A DNA stretch of 64,000 bases from Christiangramia portivictoriae DSM 23547 (GTDB lineage: Bacteria; Bacteroidota; Bacteroidia; Flavobacteriales; Flavobacteriaceae), in NCBI RefSeq assembly GCF_000423045.1, contig NZ_AUHF01000001.1, positions 124,001-188,000 of the forward strand. The letters are read 5' to 3'. Position numbers and translations under genes: made by a program. A model generated the notes under the pieces. That model was given only the letters and a program-made list of their open reading frames with translations. It was not told the DNA's origin and did no database searches. Below, piece after piece: positions 9,456-18,792 of this stretch (position 1 is the first letter of the stretch; every line of letters starts with the position of its first letter).

Positions 9456-9497
9456 CTCATAATCAGGTGGTCCTTGGTTCGAGCCCAAGTGGGACCA
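9456..9497 (+). pseudogene. 3' half of a tRNA-Met (CAT) gene; remnant attachment site
   Basis: Reads as anticodon loop (CTCATAA, 9456-9462), 3' anticodon stem TCAGG, variable loop, T arm CTTGG-TTCGAGC-CCAAG, and 3' acceptor strand TGGGACC plus discriminator A. No CCA is encoded. The 5' neighbour GAATT does not pair with TCAGG, and no GGTCCCA 5' acceptor or D arm precedes it, so homology starts at the anticodon loop. This is the pattern left at the distal end of an element inserted into a tRNA gene by a tyrosine recombinase. No intact copy is visible in the window. Confidence 0.85.
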
Positions 9498-9507
9498 CGA
9501 TATTAAT

Positions 9508-9540
9508 AAAAAGCCTTTCAGAAAACTGGAAGGCTTTTTT
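9508..9540 (+). terminator. Intrinsic terminator of the truncated tRNA-Met gene
   Basis: AAGCCTTTC ... GGAAGGCTT hairpin preceded by an A run and followed by TTTTTT, 11 nt after the tRNA fragment. It was probably the terminator of the original tRNA gene, which puts the undisturbed chromosome to the right of the fragment. Confidence 0.8.
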
Positions 9541-10454
9541 ATTTTATGCTGGTTACAACATAGGTACAACATCCCTATTTTCATTTAATTATATTTAGTA
9601 GCCCTAAAATTTTAATACCAAGAAATTACTGGCTATTACCATTGATGGGTTTACTAGATTAAGTATTATTAAAACGAGCAATTTACAACGGCTCTGAAAT
9701 AGTAATTACTGAAGCATAGGATTGCTTTTTATTTATTTTTTCATTCTTGGTAAGTGCGTATAAGCTGATTAAAGTAAAAATTAAGTCACGCCAATACGAG
9801 TTCCAGTTCAGTAACATAGATTATATAAAAATCAATTGTGAGGAGCTTAAAATAGATCAGGAAGAAATAGAGGATTTCAATTTATTGATTTCAGGATATA
9901 AAGTTTTTTAAAAAATTGACTTTAAAATGAAAGCTGATAGGAATAAAAAGGCGAGTTACAGGATGCCATTCTGCCATTTTTATTGTTTAATTCGAAATAG
10001 ATAAATGGTTTTTGGGTTAAATGCACTCATCTGAAGAAGATTTGGAAGGGGATGAGAAGCGTTTTAAAGAACAAAGAAGATTAATCCTCTTACGGTTTAT
10101 TCTATACCAAACCCTTTACAGGTCAAGCTTATTAGTCCTAAATTTTAAAGATCTAATTTATACAGGATAGATCTTTATGAGTTCTATATTTTTTGGTAAC
10201 TAATACAGTTGAGTCTCAAAACAGGCTCGCTGGTTGATCATTTTTAAATTAGCACTCTTATTTCTATCAATGTTTTTTGTGTTTTGCACTTTTTATAAAA
10301 TTGTCCCTAGATAGAATCGAAGAAGAAGTATTTGATAGAGGACAAGATATAGTGTTTAATCATGTTAATAGGCATCTCATAGAAAATGAAGAGGATAGGA
10401 TTATATGTTATGAGTGGTTAAATAGTGATCATTGAATACATAATTTAGCCATTC
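9541..10454. other. Gene-poor, degenerate stretch between the att remnant and PUL A
   Basis: About 900 nt of AT-rich sequence without a convincing gene. Short open frames remain on the plus strand: one ending at a TAA near 9911 (starting only with TTG near 9749), an ATG frame at 10021-10170 coding 49 residues, and a frame ending near 10435 that codes an acidic tail (RIEEEVFDRGQD...). None resembles a known protein. They look like decayed remains of earlier genes or of an element rather than active genes. Confidence 0.5.
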
Positions 10455-10723
10455 TAGGAATGTATAAAATGAATAAAAGCTTAGCCGGTTTAAAACTAAA
10501 ACCAAGTTGAAATTTATTGGACCATTTTTAGATTTTAGTCTATTCACACATGGTAGATTAATGTTAAGAAAGAAATCTTTTTTATACTATTGTAGTAAAG
10601 ACAGATAGGTTTGAAAATTCAGAGTTTCAGTTTAATTTTATTCTTATTCATCCTTTTAGCTTTTCAAAGTTCTTGTACTTCGAACAGGAATGAAGAAGAA
10701 ATCTACATTGGCTTCTCACAGTG
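10455..10723 (+). repeat. Duplicated segment, copy A: sensor promoter plus signal-peptide codons
   Basis: About 269 nt that are nearly identical to 30070-30339. The match starts at TAGGAATGTATAAAA, covers the whole upstream region of the hybrid sensor gene and its first ~37 codons, and stops abruptly at the first codons of the periplasmic domain. Only scattered substitutions separate the copies here, whereas the coding sequence afterwards is clearly diverged. Confidence 0.9.
10530..10592 (+). promoter_or_regulatory. Sensor promoter A: near-palindromic operator candidate and -7-like box
   Basis: AGATT-TT-AGTCT at 10530-10541 is a one-mismatch version of the perfect palindrome AGACT-TT-AGTCT of copy B. 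TACTATTG at 10585-10592 differs by one base from the Bacteroidota -7 consensus TAnnTTTG and would place transcription start roughly 12 nt before the TTG start codon. Both elements are conserved in copy B. A binding protein is not known. Confidence 0.4.
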
Positions 10724-13361
10724 TATAAGTTCTGATCAGTGGAGAAAGGATATGAACCATTCTATGATGGTTCAAACCTCATTATATCCAAATATCAATT
10801 TACAAATTAGCGAAGCAAATAGGAGCATCGAGAAGCAGATTTCTCAGATCGAATATTTTATTGAAGAGGATGTTGATGTGCTATTGGTCTCTCCATTGGA
10901 GACTAAAAAAATAGTTCCGGTTATTGAAAGAGCATATGAAAAGGGAATACCTGTAATTCTTATAGACCGCAAAATTGATTCAGATAAATACACTGCATTT
11001 GTGGGAGCAGATAATATAGCGGTAGGAAGAATGGCAGCTAGTTACATAGCATCTTCTACTGCAGACAATATCAGTGTACTGGAAATTAAGGGAACAGATA
11101 ATTCCTCCCCTACTATTGAAAGAAGTTTTGGCTTCAATCAAATTGCCGATGAGGTAGATAGTATTGATAGTGTATTCACAATTGAGAATTATACTGATGA
11201 TCAATTCTCGCGAATACTGGATACATTAGATACATCTAAAACCGGTTATGTTTTCTCCTTTAATGATATTCTAGCTCGATCTGCCTGGCAGGTGGCTGAG
11301 AATAAAGGTTTAGCGGATGATCTCAAATTTGTAGGGGTCGATGGACTTGTGGGGCCTGACGGAGGGATAAATATGGTTTTGGATGGTAGATTACAGGCTA
11401 CCGTGCTTTATCCCACCGGTGGAACCGAAGCAATAAAGTTAGCGAGACGAGTTTATGCCGGAGAACAGGTTCCAAAAAATAATTCTTTAAATATTACACT
11501 GATTGATAAGTTGAATGCTGATATAATGAAGAATCAGTATGAGAAAATCAATGAACAACAACTGGAACTTGAGAAACAATTACAGGCTATTGAGCAACAG
11601 GAAGAGAAGTATTATGTCCAAAATAATCTACTGAAAATAGCCATGGCTCTTTTAGCAGTGATTCTTAGTTTGGCCATCTATTCAATTTATTCTATTCGAA
11701 TAATTAGAAGGAAAAACAAGGAATTACAACTGACCAATGAAAAGGTAGTTAATCAGCGAAATAAGATCAAATCTATTGCAGAAGAGATAAAACGAGTTAA
11801 TAAAGCTAAAATCAATTTCTTCACAGGAGTATCCCACGAGTTTAAAACACCATTAACTTTAATAATGAGTTCTCTTGAATCTATTTATATGGATTTAAAA
11901 GGACAGAAATCCAGACATCAGTCTGATTTGGATGTAATTTCCAGGAATTCCAAGCGATTGTTAAGGCTAATAAACAACCTTCTTGATTTCAGGAGAATTG
12001 AGGATGAAAAGTTCAACTTGAAAGTAAGCAAAACAAACCTTTTTGAGTTTTCAGAAAAGGTTTCAATGGATTTTAAAAAAGAAGCTAAGAAGCGAAGTAT
12101 CAGCTTCGAGATTAGCTCTAATGATAAGGATCTAAATGTTTATATTGACCGAAACTTAATGGATAAGGTTTATTTCAATTTATTATCTAATGCGTTTAAG
12201 TTTACTCCTGATAATGGTTCTATAAAGATTCATTTAGATCATCAACAAAATAAAAATATAGTAAATATCCATTTTAAAGATTCGGGGATTGGTATACCTG
12301 AAGAAGAAAAAGGACAACTTTTCAAGCCTTTCTTTAAAGCAGCAAATAACAATAAGAAAAGCTCTGGAATCGGTCTTAATATCACTAAGCAATTTATTGA
12401 ACTCCATAACGCATCTATCGAAGTTCATTCACATCAGGGAACCGAATTTGTTATCAGCCTTCCTACCACTAAGAATCAGTTTTCTTCGGATCAAATAATA
12501 TCCACTGTAGATAATGAGCAACCTATTTATTTTGAGGATGATATTGAGTTAGAAGAAAATAACGATTTAATTCCAGCATCAGAAGATGAAGATCAGGACC
12601 AGTATTCAATATTAATAATCGAGGATAATTATGATCTCTCTCGTTTTTTGAATAATAAGCTTGGGAAAAAATACAGGACCCATTTGTCAGATGGGTCCGA
12701 TGCTCTTGAAAAGGCCTTTGAACATATTCCTGATATCATAATATGCGATATTAACTTACCAGACAAAGATGGGTTTGAAATTTGTGAAACATTGAAAAAT
12801 GATCTAAGAACTTCCCATATTCCAACCATAATATTAACAGCCCTGGGAGATAGAGAATCCTATTTAAAAGGTCTGGAAAGTGGTGCAGACCTCTATCTAA
12901 CTAAACCATTCAGTTTTACGATATTATTACAATCCCTAAAATCTCTACTTTACAATAGAGAAAAGCTTCGGTATTACTATACCAATAACCTGTTTAAATT
13001 AGAGAAAGAGAATAAGTTCAGTAACAGTGAACAGGAATTCATTTCACGCTTAAATACCCTGATCAAGGATAACCTGGATCATTCAGATTTCACTGTGGAA
13101 AGATTAGCAGAGGAACTTAATGTTTCCAGGGTACAGCTATATAGAAAAGTCAAAGCACTGTTAGGAATGAATATCAGCGATTATATCAATAACTACAAAT
13201 TGGAGAATGCTAAAATGTACTTAGAAGACACTGATCTTTCTGTTAGTGAAATAGCATATAAATGTGGTTTTTCTACTCCTAATTACTTTTCTACCAGCTT
13301 CAAAAATAAATATGGTGCTAGTCCGGCTTCTTATCGAAAAAGCTATAATAACTCAAACTAA
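10611..13361 (+). CDS. Hybrid two-component system regulator of PUL A (PBP-HK-REC-AraC)
   Basis: A protein of 916 residues combining sensor and regulator. In order: signal peptide or N-terminal anchor (FLFILLAFQSSC), a LacI/ribose-type periplasmic binding domain (about 30-310; IYIGFSQC, VILIDRKI, GADNIAVGRMA), a coiled-coil, a transmembrane helix at about 341-363, HisKA (NFFTGVSHEFKTPLTLI, His409), HATPase (NLLSNAFKFTP, DSGIGIPEEE, SSGIGLNITK), a receiver (SILIIEDNYDLS, Asp713 in ICDINLPD) and an AraC-type HTH pair (about 815-912). The same architecture in B. thetaiotaomicron BT1754 binds fructose directly and activates a fructan locus; the context here fits the same role. Translation starts at a TTG, conserved in the paralogue, with no in-frame ATG nearby. 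It likely acts on the promoter before the MFS gene. Confidence 0.93.
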   Translation: MKIQSFSLILFLFILLAFQSSCTSNRNEEEIYIGFSQCISSDQWRKDMNHSMMVQTSLYPNINLQISEANRSIEKQISQIEYFIEEDVDVLLVSPLETKKIVPVIERAYEKGIPVILIDRKIDSDKYTAFVGADNIAVGRMAASYIASSTADNISVLEIKGTDNSSPTIERSFGFNQIADEVDSIDSVFTIENYTDDQFSRILDTLDTSKTGYVFSFNDILARSAWQVAENKGLADDLKFVGVDGLVGPDGGINMVLDGRLQATVLYPTGGTEAIKLARRVYAGEQVPKNNSLNITLIDKLNADIMKNQYEKINEQQLELEKQLQAIEQQEEKYYVQNNLLKIAMALLAVILSLAIYSIYSIRIIRRKNKELQLTNEKVVNQRNKIKSIAEEIKRVNKAKINFFTGVSHEFKTPLTLIMSSLESIYMDLKGQKSRHQSDLDVISRNSKRLLRLINNLLDFRRIEDEKFNLKVSKTNLFEFSEKVSMDFKKEAKKRSISFEISSNDKDLNVYIDRNLMDKVYFNLLSNAFKFTPDNGSIKIHLDHQQNKNIVNIHFKDSGIGIPEEEKGQLFKPFFKAANNNKKSSGIGLNITKQFIELHNASIEVHSHQGTEFVISLPTTKNQFSSDQIISTVDNEQPIYFEDDIELEENNDLIPASEDEDQDQYSILIIEDNYDLSRFLNNKLGKKYRTHLSDGSDALEKAFEHIPDIIICDINLPDKDGFEICETLKNDLRTSHIPTIILTALGDRESYLKGLESGADLYLTKPFSFTILLQSLKSLLYNREKLRYYYTNNLFKLEKENKFSNSEQEFISRLNTLIKDNLDHSDFTVERLAEELNVSRVQLYRKVKALLGMNISDYINNYKLENAKMYLEDTDLSVSEIAYKCGFSTPNYFSTSFKNKYGASPASYRKSYNNSN

Positions 13362-13426
13362 TTTAACAGAGGCTTAATATTCGTTTAACTATTTATGCAG
13401 CAATGGCGTTGAAGTCCTTCGTTTCC

Positions 13427-13500
13427 GTTACAAAATTAGAATCGCTTGTTACAATTTTGTAACTATAACGTTTTAGTGTGATTTTATCTTTTCTTGTAAC
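13427..13500. promoter_or_regulatory. Cluster of GTTACA/TGTAAC elements upstream of PUL A operon
   Basis: GTTACA at 13427 and 13448 and TGTAAC at 13458 and 13495. The middle pair forms GTTACAA-TT-TTGTAAC (13448-13463), a perfect 7-bp inverted repeat. The first two copies are 21 nt apart (two helical turns). A related pair, TGTAAC-N16-GTTACA, lies at 33043-33070 at a similar distance from the PUL B operon. This is a candidate operator; which protein binds is unknown. Confidence 0.45.
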
Positions 13501-13540
13501 CAACTGTTAATGTTGGTTTTACGATAATTTTTACAATTTT

Positions 13541-13605
13541 ATAACGATTCTGAACCCTATTGCAACATTATCAAAAATGAACCTCTAAAATTTAGAATAG
13601 TTTAG
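13541..13605 (+). promoter_or_regulatory. PUL A operon promoter with phased AAC elements
   Basis: AACATTA (13564-13570) lies exactly 34 nt, first base to first base, upstream of a -7-like box TAGTTTAG (13598-13605), which is 32 nt from the ATG of the MFS gene. PUL B has AACATTA and TACTTTAG with the same 34-nt spacing. AAC triplets at 13543, 13553 and 13564 are one helical turn apart, and PUL B shows the same phasing. This suits tandem contacts by an AraC-type output domain. Confidence 0.45.
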
Positions 13606-13629
13606 ACAAGTCCATTAAAAATTGTGATA

Positions 13630-14985
13630 ATGAGAAATATTTGGGTCTGGTCTTTAGTAGCTGCACTAGCCGGTTTTTTATTCGGATTTGATACAGTGGT
13701 TATATCTGGAGCGGATAAACAATTACAAGAATTATGGAATACTTCAGATGCATTTCATGGTTCGATTGTCATGGCGATGGCATTATGGGGGACAGTAGTT
13801 GGTGCTATTTTGGGGGGTATACCTGCCAATTTATATGGAAGGCGTAATACCCTAATAGGTATTGGTGCTCTATATTTAGTATCTGCCTTAGGTTCTTCAT
13901 TAGCTACAGATCCTATAACGTTTGCGATATTCAGGTTCTTAGGAGGGCTGGGAGTAGGAGCATCTACCATTGCAGCCCCAGCATACGTTTCAGAGATTGC
14001 TCCTTCAAAAAGCCGAGGTAAGCTAGTTTCGCTTTATCAGTTCAATATTGTATTCGGGATACTAATTGCTTTTCTGTCAAATTATCTTTTAAGAGATTTT
14101 GGCAATCAGCCATGGAGATGGATGATAGGAGCTGAAGCAGTACCTGCGGTTTTATATCTAATATTAGTATTCTTTATTCCAAAGAGTCCTAGATGGTTGT
14201 TTTCAAAAGGTAAGGTAGCAAAGGCAAAGAAGGTTTTACAAATTATTCAGCCAAATTCATCAGACCTTGATAAGACCCTAAGAGAATTACGGACTCAGGC
14301 AGAAGTTGAGGAAGTCAATGAAAATATTTTCATGAAGAAATATCGATTTCCTCTTATGTTGGCCTTTTTAATCGCCTTTTTTAATCAGTTATCAGGTATA
14401 AACGCATTTCTATATTATGCACCCAGGATTTTTGAATCTGCCGGCCTTGGAGAAAGCACCGCCTTATTAAGTAGTATTGGGGTGGGAGCCATCAATCTAA
14501 TATTTACATTATTTGGTGTTTTTCTTATTGATAGAATGGGACGAAAAAAATTAATGCTTATTGGTTCCATTGGCTACATAATATCTCTAAGCCTGGTTGC
14601 GACGGCCTTTTTCCTTCATTGGGGAGGCATGTGGGTACCTATTTTTCTTTTCATTTTTATTGCATCACATGCAATTGGTCAGGGTGCCGTAATATGGGTG
14701 TTCATCTCAGAAATCTTCCCTAATAAATTAAGAGCCTCAGGTCAGGCATTTGGAAGTTCTACCCACTGGGTATTAGCGGCTATAATTCCTTCTTTGGTTC
14801 CGCTTTTATTTACGACAATTGGCCCCGGATATGTATTCGCCTTTTTTGCATTCATGATGGTCCTTCAATTGTTGTTTGTCATTTTCATGATGCCAGAAAC
14901 CAAAGGGAAATCTTTAGAAGATATAGGTCTTCATTTACCAGATAACTCGAACGAATCAAGAACTTTAGAAATCACTACAAAATGA
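13630..14985 (+). CDS. MFS sugar porter (fructose importer candidate), PUL A
   Basis: About 451 residues, with twelve predicted membrane helices and sugar-porter signatures: GRRNTLIGIG after helix 2, PKSPRWL before the central loop, DRMGRKKLM between helices 8 and 9, and PETKGKSLE after helix 12. It should carry a monosaccharide across the inner membrane; in the B. thetaiotaomicron fructan locus the equivalent place is held by BT1758, a fructose importer. I prefer ATG 13630 to the in-frame GTG at 13624, because the ATG matches the paralogue's start and gives the standard N-terminus. The stop overlaps the next start (ATGA), so it is translationally coupled with the first GH32 gene. Confidence 0.9.
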   Translation: MRNIWVWSLVAALAGFLFGFDTVVISGADKQLQELWNTSDAFHGSIVMAMALWGTVVGAILGGIPANLYGRRNTLIGIGALYLVSALGSSLATDPITFAIFRFLGGLGVGASTIAAPAYVSEIAPSKSRGKLVSLYQFNIVFGILIAFLSNYLLRDFGNQPWRWMIGAEAVPAVLYLILVFFIPKSPRWLFSKGKVAKAKKVLQIIQPNSSDLDKTLRELRTQAEVEEVNENIFMKKYRFPLMLAFLIAFFNQLSGINAFLYYAPRIFESAGLGESTALLSSIGVGAINLIFTLFGVFLIDRMGRKKLMLIGSIGYIISLSLVATAFFLHWGGMWVPIFLFIFIASHAIGQGAVIWVFISEIFPNKLRASGQAFGSSTHWVLAAIIPSLVPLLFTTIGPGYVFAFFAFMMVLQLLFVIFMMPETKGKSLEDIGLHLPDNSNESRTLEITTK

Positions 14986-16544
14986 TCAAAACCTCCTTAA
15001 AACTGGCCTTCGGCCTGATTCTATTTTCCTGTATAATATCCTGTGGCAATAAAAACTCCCAGGAAGCTAATAAGGATATGGCTTCCAAAAAGGAAAATGA
15101 TTCAATAGCCAATGACACCTATCGGCCAAATTATCATTTTACCCCTAGAGAGAAATGGATGAATGATCCAAATGGGTTGGTTTATCAAAATGGAAAGTAT
15201 CACTTGTTTTTCCAGCATTACCCAGACAGTACCGTTTGGGGGCCAATGCACTGGGGACATGCGGTGAGTAAAGACCTTCTTTCCTGGGAAGAAAAACCTA
15301 TTGCCTTATACCCTGATAATCTTGGGTATATTTTCTCGGGTAGCGCTGTAGTGGATAAAAATAATACTGCCGGTTTTGGTAAAGATGCAATGATAGCCAT
15401 GTTTACCTATCATGACCCAAAGGGCGAAAAGCAGGGAAGTGACAAATTTCAGACGCAGGGTATAGCCTATAGTTTAGATGAAGGAAAGACCTGGACCAAG
15501 TACCAGGGAAACCCGGTTATTGAAAATCCTGGAATAAGAGATTTTAGAGACCCGAAAGTTTTCTGGAATGAAGAAAAAGAAAACTGGCAAATGTTACTTG
15601 CAGCAAAAGATCATATCCAGTTCTATGAATCAGATAATTTAAAAAAATGGGAGAAACTAAGCGATTTCAAATTTCAGGATAATCAGGAATTGGGAGTATG
15701 GGAATGTCCAGATCTTTTTGAACTTGAAATCGCAGGGACAGATGAGAAAAAATGGGTTCTTATAATAAGCCATGGAGGAGAAAGTTCTCCAAATGGTGGT
15801 TCTGGAACACGCTATTTTATTGGCGATTATGATGGTGAAAAATTCACAACTGAACAGGTACAAAGCAAATGGATTGATTATGGAACAGATAATTATGCCG
15901 GTGTTTCCTATAATAATATGCCTGATGATCGAAGAGTAGTGATAGGTTGGATGAGTAATTGGAATTATGCTACAACAACTCCAACTGAAGGATGGCGTAG
16001 TGCAATGACTTTACCAAGAGAATTAAGCTTAGTTAAGGATCAGAATGGTTACCACCTAAAGACTAAGGTAATTGAGGAAATAAGTACAGTTTCTGAAGAG
16101 CTGGAAATGGAACAGAGCAAATCAGAAGACGGTATCACTATAAATTCCAGGGAACTTTCGAATAGCATTATAAGTTTTAATGCAGAAAATCCTGAAGGAT
16201 TGCAGGTAACTCTTAGTAATAATTCCGGAAATGAATTCATAATGAGTTATGAGGATGGAACCTTTTATACCAATAGAAAGGGATCTGGATTAGTTGATTT
16301 TAATGAGAAGTTTACAAATACAGAACCTCAGGAAGTTGAGATAGGCAAGGTTGAAACCCTCAAGGTTAAGCTATACATAGATAAGTCTTCTATTGAAATT
16401 TTTCTCAACGAGGGAAATTATGCGATGACAAATCTTGTCTATCCTGAATCACCATGGAATACTTTAAATATCGATACCGAAAAGGTAACCGAAATAAAAG
16501 ATATACAGACAAAAAAGGTTAACCTAATCCTTATGGATAAATAG
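14982..16544 (+). CDS. GH32 exo-fructanase lipoprotein (periplasmic type), PUL A
   Basis: A protein of 520 residues. Lipobox ISC with Cys near 22 followed by GNKNSQ, which lacks the acidic surface-export signal, so a periplasm-facing location is likely. All GH32 catalytic motifs are canonical: nucleophile Asp62 in WMNDPNG, transition-state stabilizer Asp190 in FRDPK, acid/base Glu241 in WECPD. The five-bladed propeller is followed by the usual C-terminal beta-sandwich (DKSSIEIFLNEG near 465). It should release fructose from fructo-oligosaccharides that have entered via SusCD; the fructose then goes to the MFS porter and the fructokinase. Closest in layout to the paralogue at 34599. Confidence 0.93.
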   Translation: MIKTSLKLAFGLILFSCIISCGNKNSQEANKDMASKKENDSIANDTYRPNYHFTPREKWMNDPNGLVYQNGKYHLFFQHYPDSTVWGPMHWGHAVSKDLLSWEEKPIALYPDNLGYIFSGSAVVDKNNTAGFGKDAMIAMFTYHDPKGEKQGSDKFQTQGIAYSLDEGKTWTKYQGNPVIENPGIRDFRDPKVFWNEEKENWQMLLAAKDHIQFYESDNLKKWEKLSDFKFQDNQELGVWECPDLFELEIAGTDEKKWVLIISHGGESSPNGGSGTRYFIGDYDGEKFTTEQVQSKWIDYGTDNYAGVSYNNMPDDRRVVIGWMSNWNYATTTPTEGWRSAMTLPRELSLVKDQNGYHLKTKVIEEISTVSEELEMEQSKSEDGITINSRELSNSIISFNAENPEGLQVTLSNNSGNEFIMSYEDGTFYTNRKGSGLVDFNEKFTNTEPQEVEIGKVETLKVKLYIDKSSIEIFLNEGNYAMTNLVYPESPWNTLNIDTEKVTEIKDIQTKKVNLILMDK

Positions 16545-16580
16545 GAATTAAAAGCATCAACTAATAAATAAACCAGACTG

Positions 16581-18773
16581 ATGAAAAAAATGATAATACT
16601 AAAACTATTCGTTGCAATAAGTCTTATGACTTCCTGCCATGACGATGATGTAGTGTTTGTCAATGAGACCGACAATCTTCAAATAAATAAACGTCTTGAG
16701 TTTAAACTTGATGAGTCCACTGGTAATACTACTACTGAATCCGAAACCGGCAATACCTTTGAAATTGAAGGAAAAGCGGTAAACCGCATGAGTGGAGTTT
16801 CAGAAAATGCCATATTTTTTGACGGCTTGACCAACGAAATCAGCGGGGAAATCGATACCAATCTTCTTCCTGATGATGAAGTGACTATTTCGCTCTGGGC
16901 GTCACCAAGATCTTATCCTGTTGGAACAGCTGCAATGCTTGCAATGACTTCTGAAGGCTCAAGTACTGGGATTATGGTAGGCCTTAATAAATTTGGACAA
17001 ATCGTTGTACAATATTTCATCGATGGTTCCTTTTCTCAAACAATGACGAATCAAATTGTCCCAAGAAACCAATGGAATCACATTCTGGTTGGGATAAGCC
17101 CTTCATCGCAAAGCATTTCAATTTATATGAATCAGGAACAATTGACTACAGGTAATATTCCTGCCGGTTCGATTTCCTGGCCTTCTGGTTCCACGCCTAT
17201 TAGTATTGGAAAAAATACAATGGGAGAAATGATGGGTATTTTTGACATTGATTATTATTCTGGTGCACTAGATGAAATTCAAATTTATTCAGGTTTTGCT
17301 ACTCCCGCAGTATCAGAATTTATATCTGCCCAATATGGCTCACCTGCTGAGCCAGACTACAATTTAGCCCTGGATTATTCAGAGGATCATAACCGACCAA
17401 TCTATCACCCTATTCCAGATTTTGGTTGGGCAAATGAGTCTTATGGTTTGGTTGGTTTAGATGGGACATACCATATGTTCTATCAGAAAAATGAAGTTTT
17501 CCTTGGTATAGCGAATCAGAACTGGGGACATTTTACAAGTCCAGATTTAGTTAATTGGGAAGAGCAAGATGCAGTTTTATGGCCTTCTACAGGATGGGAT
17601 AATTTTGGGATCTGGTCTGGTGATGCAATAATCCTTGAGGATGGAACTCCTGCAGTGGTTTACACGGGTGTAGATGGAGTTAAGGCAGGTATTGGAACCG
17701 CATTTTCAGATGATAATTATCAGACTCTGGATAAATTTGACGGTAACCCGGTTATCCCTGCCGCGCCACCGGAAGTTGATCTTGACTTCCGAGATCCTTA
17801 CGTTATTTACAAAGATGGTTTATACCATATGATCATAGGTAGTGGAATATCATCCATTGGAGGTAATGTGGTTTATTACACCAGTGCAGACTTTGAAAAT
17901 TGGGATTACCAGGGAATCCTTTTCCAGGGCCAGCAGAATCAGGGAGAAGGAAATTTCTGGGAAATGCCTGTACTACACGAATTCGAGGATGGTAGGTTTA
18001 TATTATTGGTTCAAAAAACTCCAGATGCTACTCCTGCCATAACATTCTACTGGACCGGTAGATTTGAAAATGGAGTTTTCACTCCAGATTTTGAAGATCC
18101 GAAATACTTGGAAGTGGTTAACGGGTTTTTATCTCCAGCCGTTACTGTTGATGATCAGGGTAGAACCACCGCAATCGGAATTATACCAGATGAAGTGGCA
18201 CCAGAATTTCAACAGGCACAGGGATATGCGAATCTCTTCAGTTTAGCCCAGGTTTGGACTTTAAGCGAAGACGGAACTATCCTCATAGAACCACATCCAA
18301 ATCTTGAAAATTACAGAGGAGAAGAAACTAATTTCGGAAATATAGATGTTGATCCCGGAAGTACTGATAATATTGATTTCAACGGTCGACATTTTGAAAT
18401 TGCAACCACCATCAACACTGGAACTTCAGAACGTTTCGGATTTATCCTAGGACAGTCTGAAACCAGCGGAGAAGAATATAGGGTTTATTATGATTTTGGA
18501 ACCCAGGAATGGGTAGTTGATGCCTCTGATTCTTCAACTTCAGATCTTGTAAGGAGAGATGTTCGAAGAGGAGATTTCAACATTAACCAGGGAGATTCTG
18601 TTGATGTAAGGGTTTTCGTTGATGGTTCGGTTCTAGAAGTCTTTATAAATGGAGAGTCACATTTTACAGGTAGATTCTTCCCCGAAAGTGATGATGCTAA
18701 TGGTGTTGATTTGTTCACTGAAGGTGGATCAGCATCTGCAGATGTTACTATTTATGAAATTCAGAATAATTAA
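16581..18773 (+). CDS. LamG-GH32 lipoprotein with Glu in place of the catalytic Asp, PUL A
   Basis: A protein of 730 residues. Lipobox MTSC followed by HDDD, an acidic start typical of surface-exported flavobacterial lipoproteins. Residues about 60-235 form a LamG/concanavalin-like sandwich (AIFFDGLTNEI, ISLWASPR, WNHILVGI); the GH32 propeller follows from about 270. The motif normally WMNDPNG reads WANESYG, with Glu286 at the nucleophile position. The stabilizer DFRDP (Asp405) is kept, and the acid/base motif is WEMP (Glu461) rather than WECP. The beta-sandwich end is present (DGSVLEVFINGE). It may be an enzyme with altered geometry, a transferase, or a binding protein. It sits directly before susC, in line with action at the cell surface on intact polymer. 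Confidence 0.85.
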   Translation: MKKMIILKLFVAISLMTSCHDDDVVFVNETDNLQINKRLEFKLDESTGNTTTESETGNTFEIEGKAVNRMSGVSENAIFFDGLTNEISGEIDTNLLPDDEVTISLWASPRSYPVGTAAMLAMTSEGSSTGIMVGLNKFGQIVVQYFIDGSFSQTMTNQIVPRNQWNHILVGISPSSQSISIYMNQEQLTTGNIPAGSISWPSGSTPISIGKNTMGEMMGIFDIDYYSGALDEIQIYSGFATPAVSEFISAQYGSPAEPDYNLALDYSEDHNRPIYHPIPDFGWANESYGLVGLDGTYHMFYQKNEVFLGIANQNWGHFTSPDLVNWEEQDAVLWPSTGWDNFGIWSGDAIILEDGTPAVVYTGVDGVKAGIGTAFSDDNYQTLDKFDGNPVIPAAPPEVDLDFRDPYVIYKDGLYHMIIGSGISSIGGNVVYYTSADFENWDYQGILFQGQQNQGEGNFWEMPVLHEFEDGRFILLVQKTPDATPAITFYWTGRFENGVFTPDFEDPKYLEVVNGFLSPAVTVDDQGRTTAIGIIPDEVAPEFQQAQGYANLFSLAQVWTLSEDGTILIEPHPNLENYRGEETNFGNIDVDPGSTDNIDFNGRHFEIATTINTGTSERFGFILGQSETSGEEYRVYYDFGTQEWVVDASDSSTSDLVRRDVRRGDFNINQGDSVDVRVFVDGSVLEVFINGESHFTGRFFPESDDANGVDLFTEGGSASADVTIYEIQNN

Positions 18774-18792
18774 AAACAAGCAAAAGCCAATT

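Noticed and set aside
9330-9584. 84-codon open frame on the minus strand containing SHLGSNQGPPDYE
   Set aside because: It is the antisense translation of the tRNA-Met 3' half and its terminator, a well-known false gene.
10021-10170. 49-codon plus-strand frame in the region before PUL A
   Set aside because: No promoter, no ribosome-binding sequence and no family resemblance; surrounding sequence appears decayed.
18649-18792. Longer N-terminus for the PUL A SusC, starting inside the preceding GH32 gene
   Set aside because: The extension has no signal peptide and overlaps a real gene in another frame; ATG 18793 gives a standard signal peptide.
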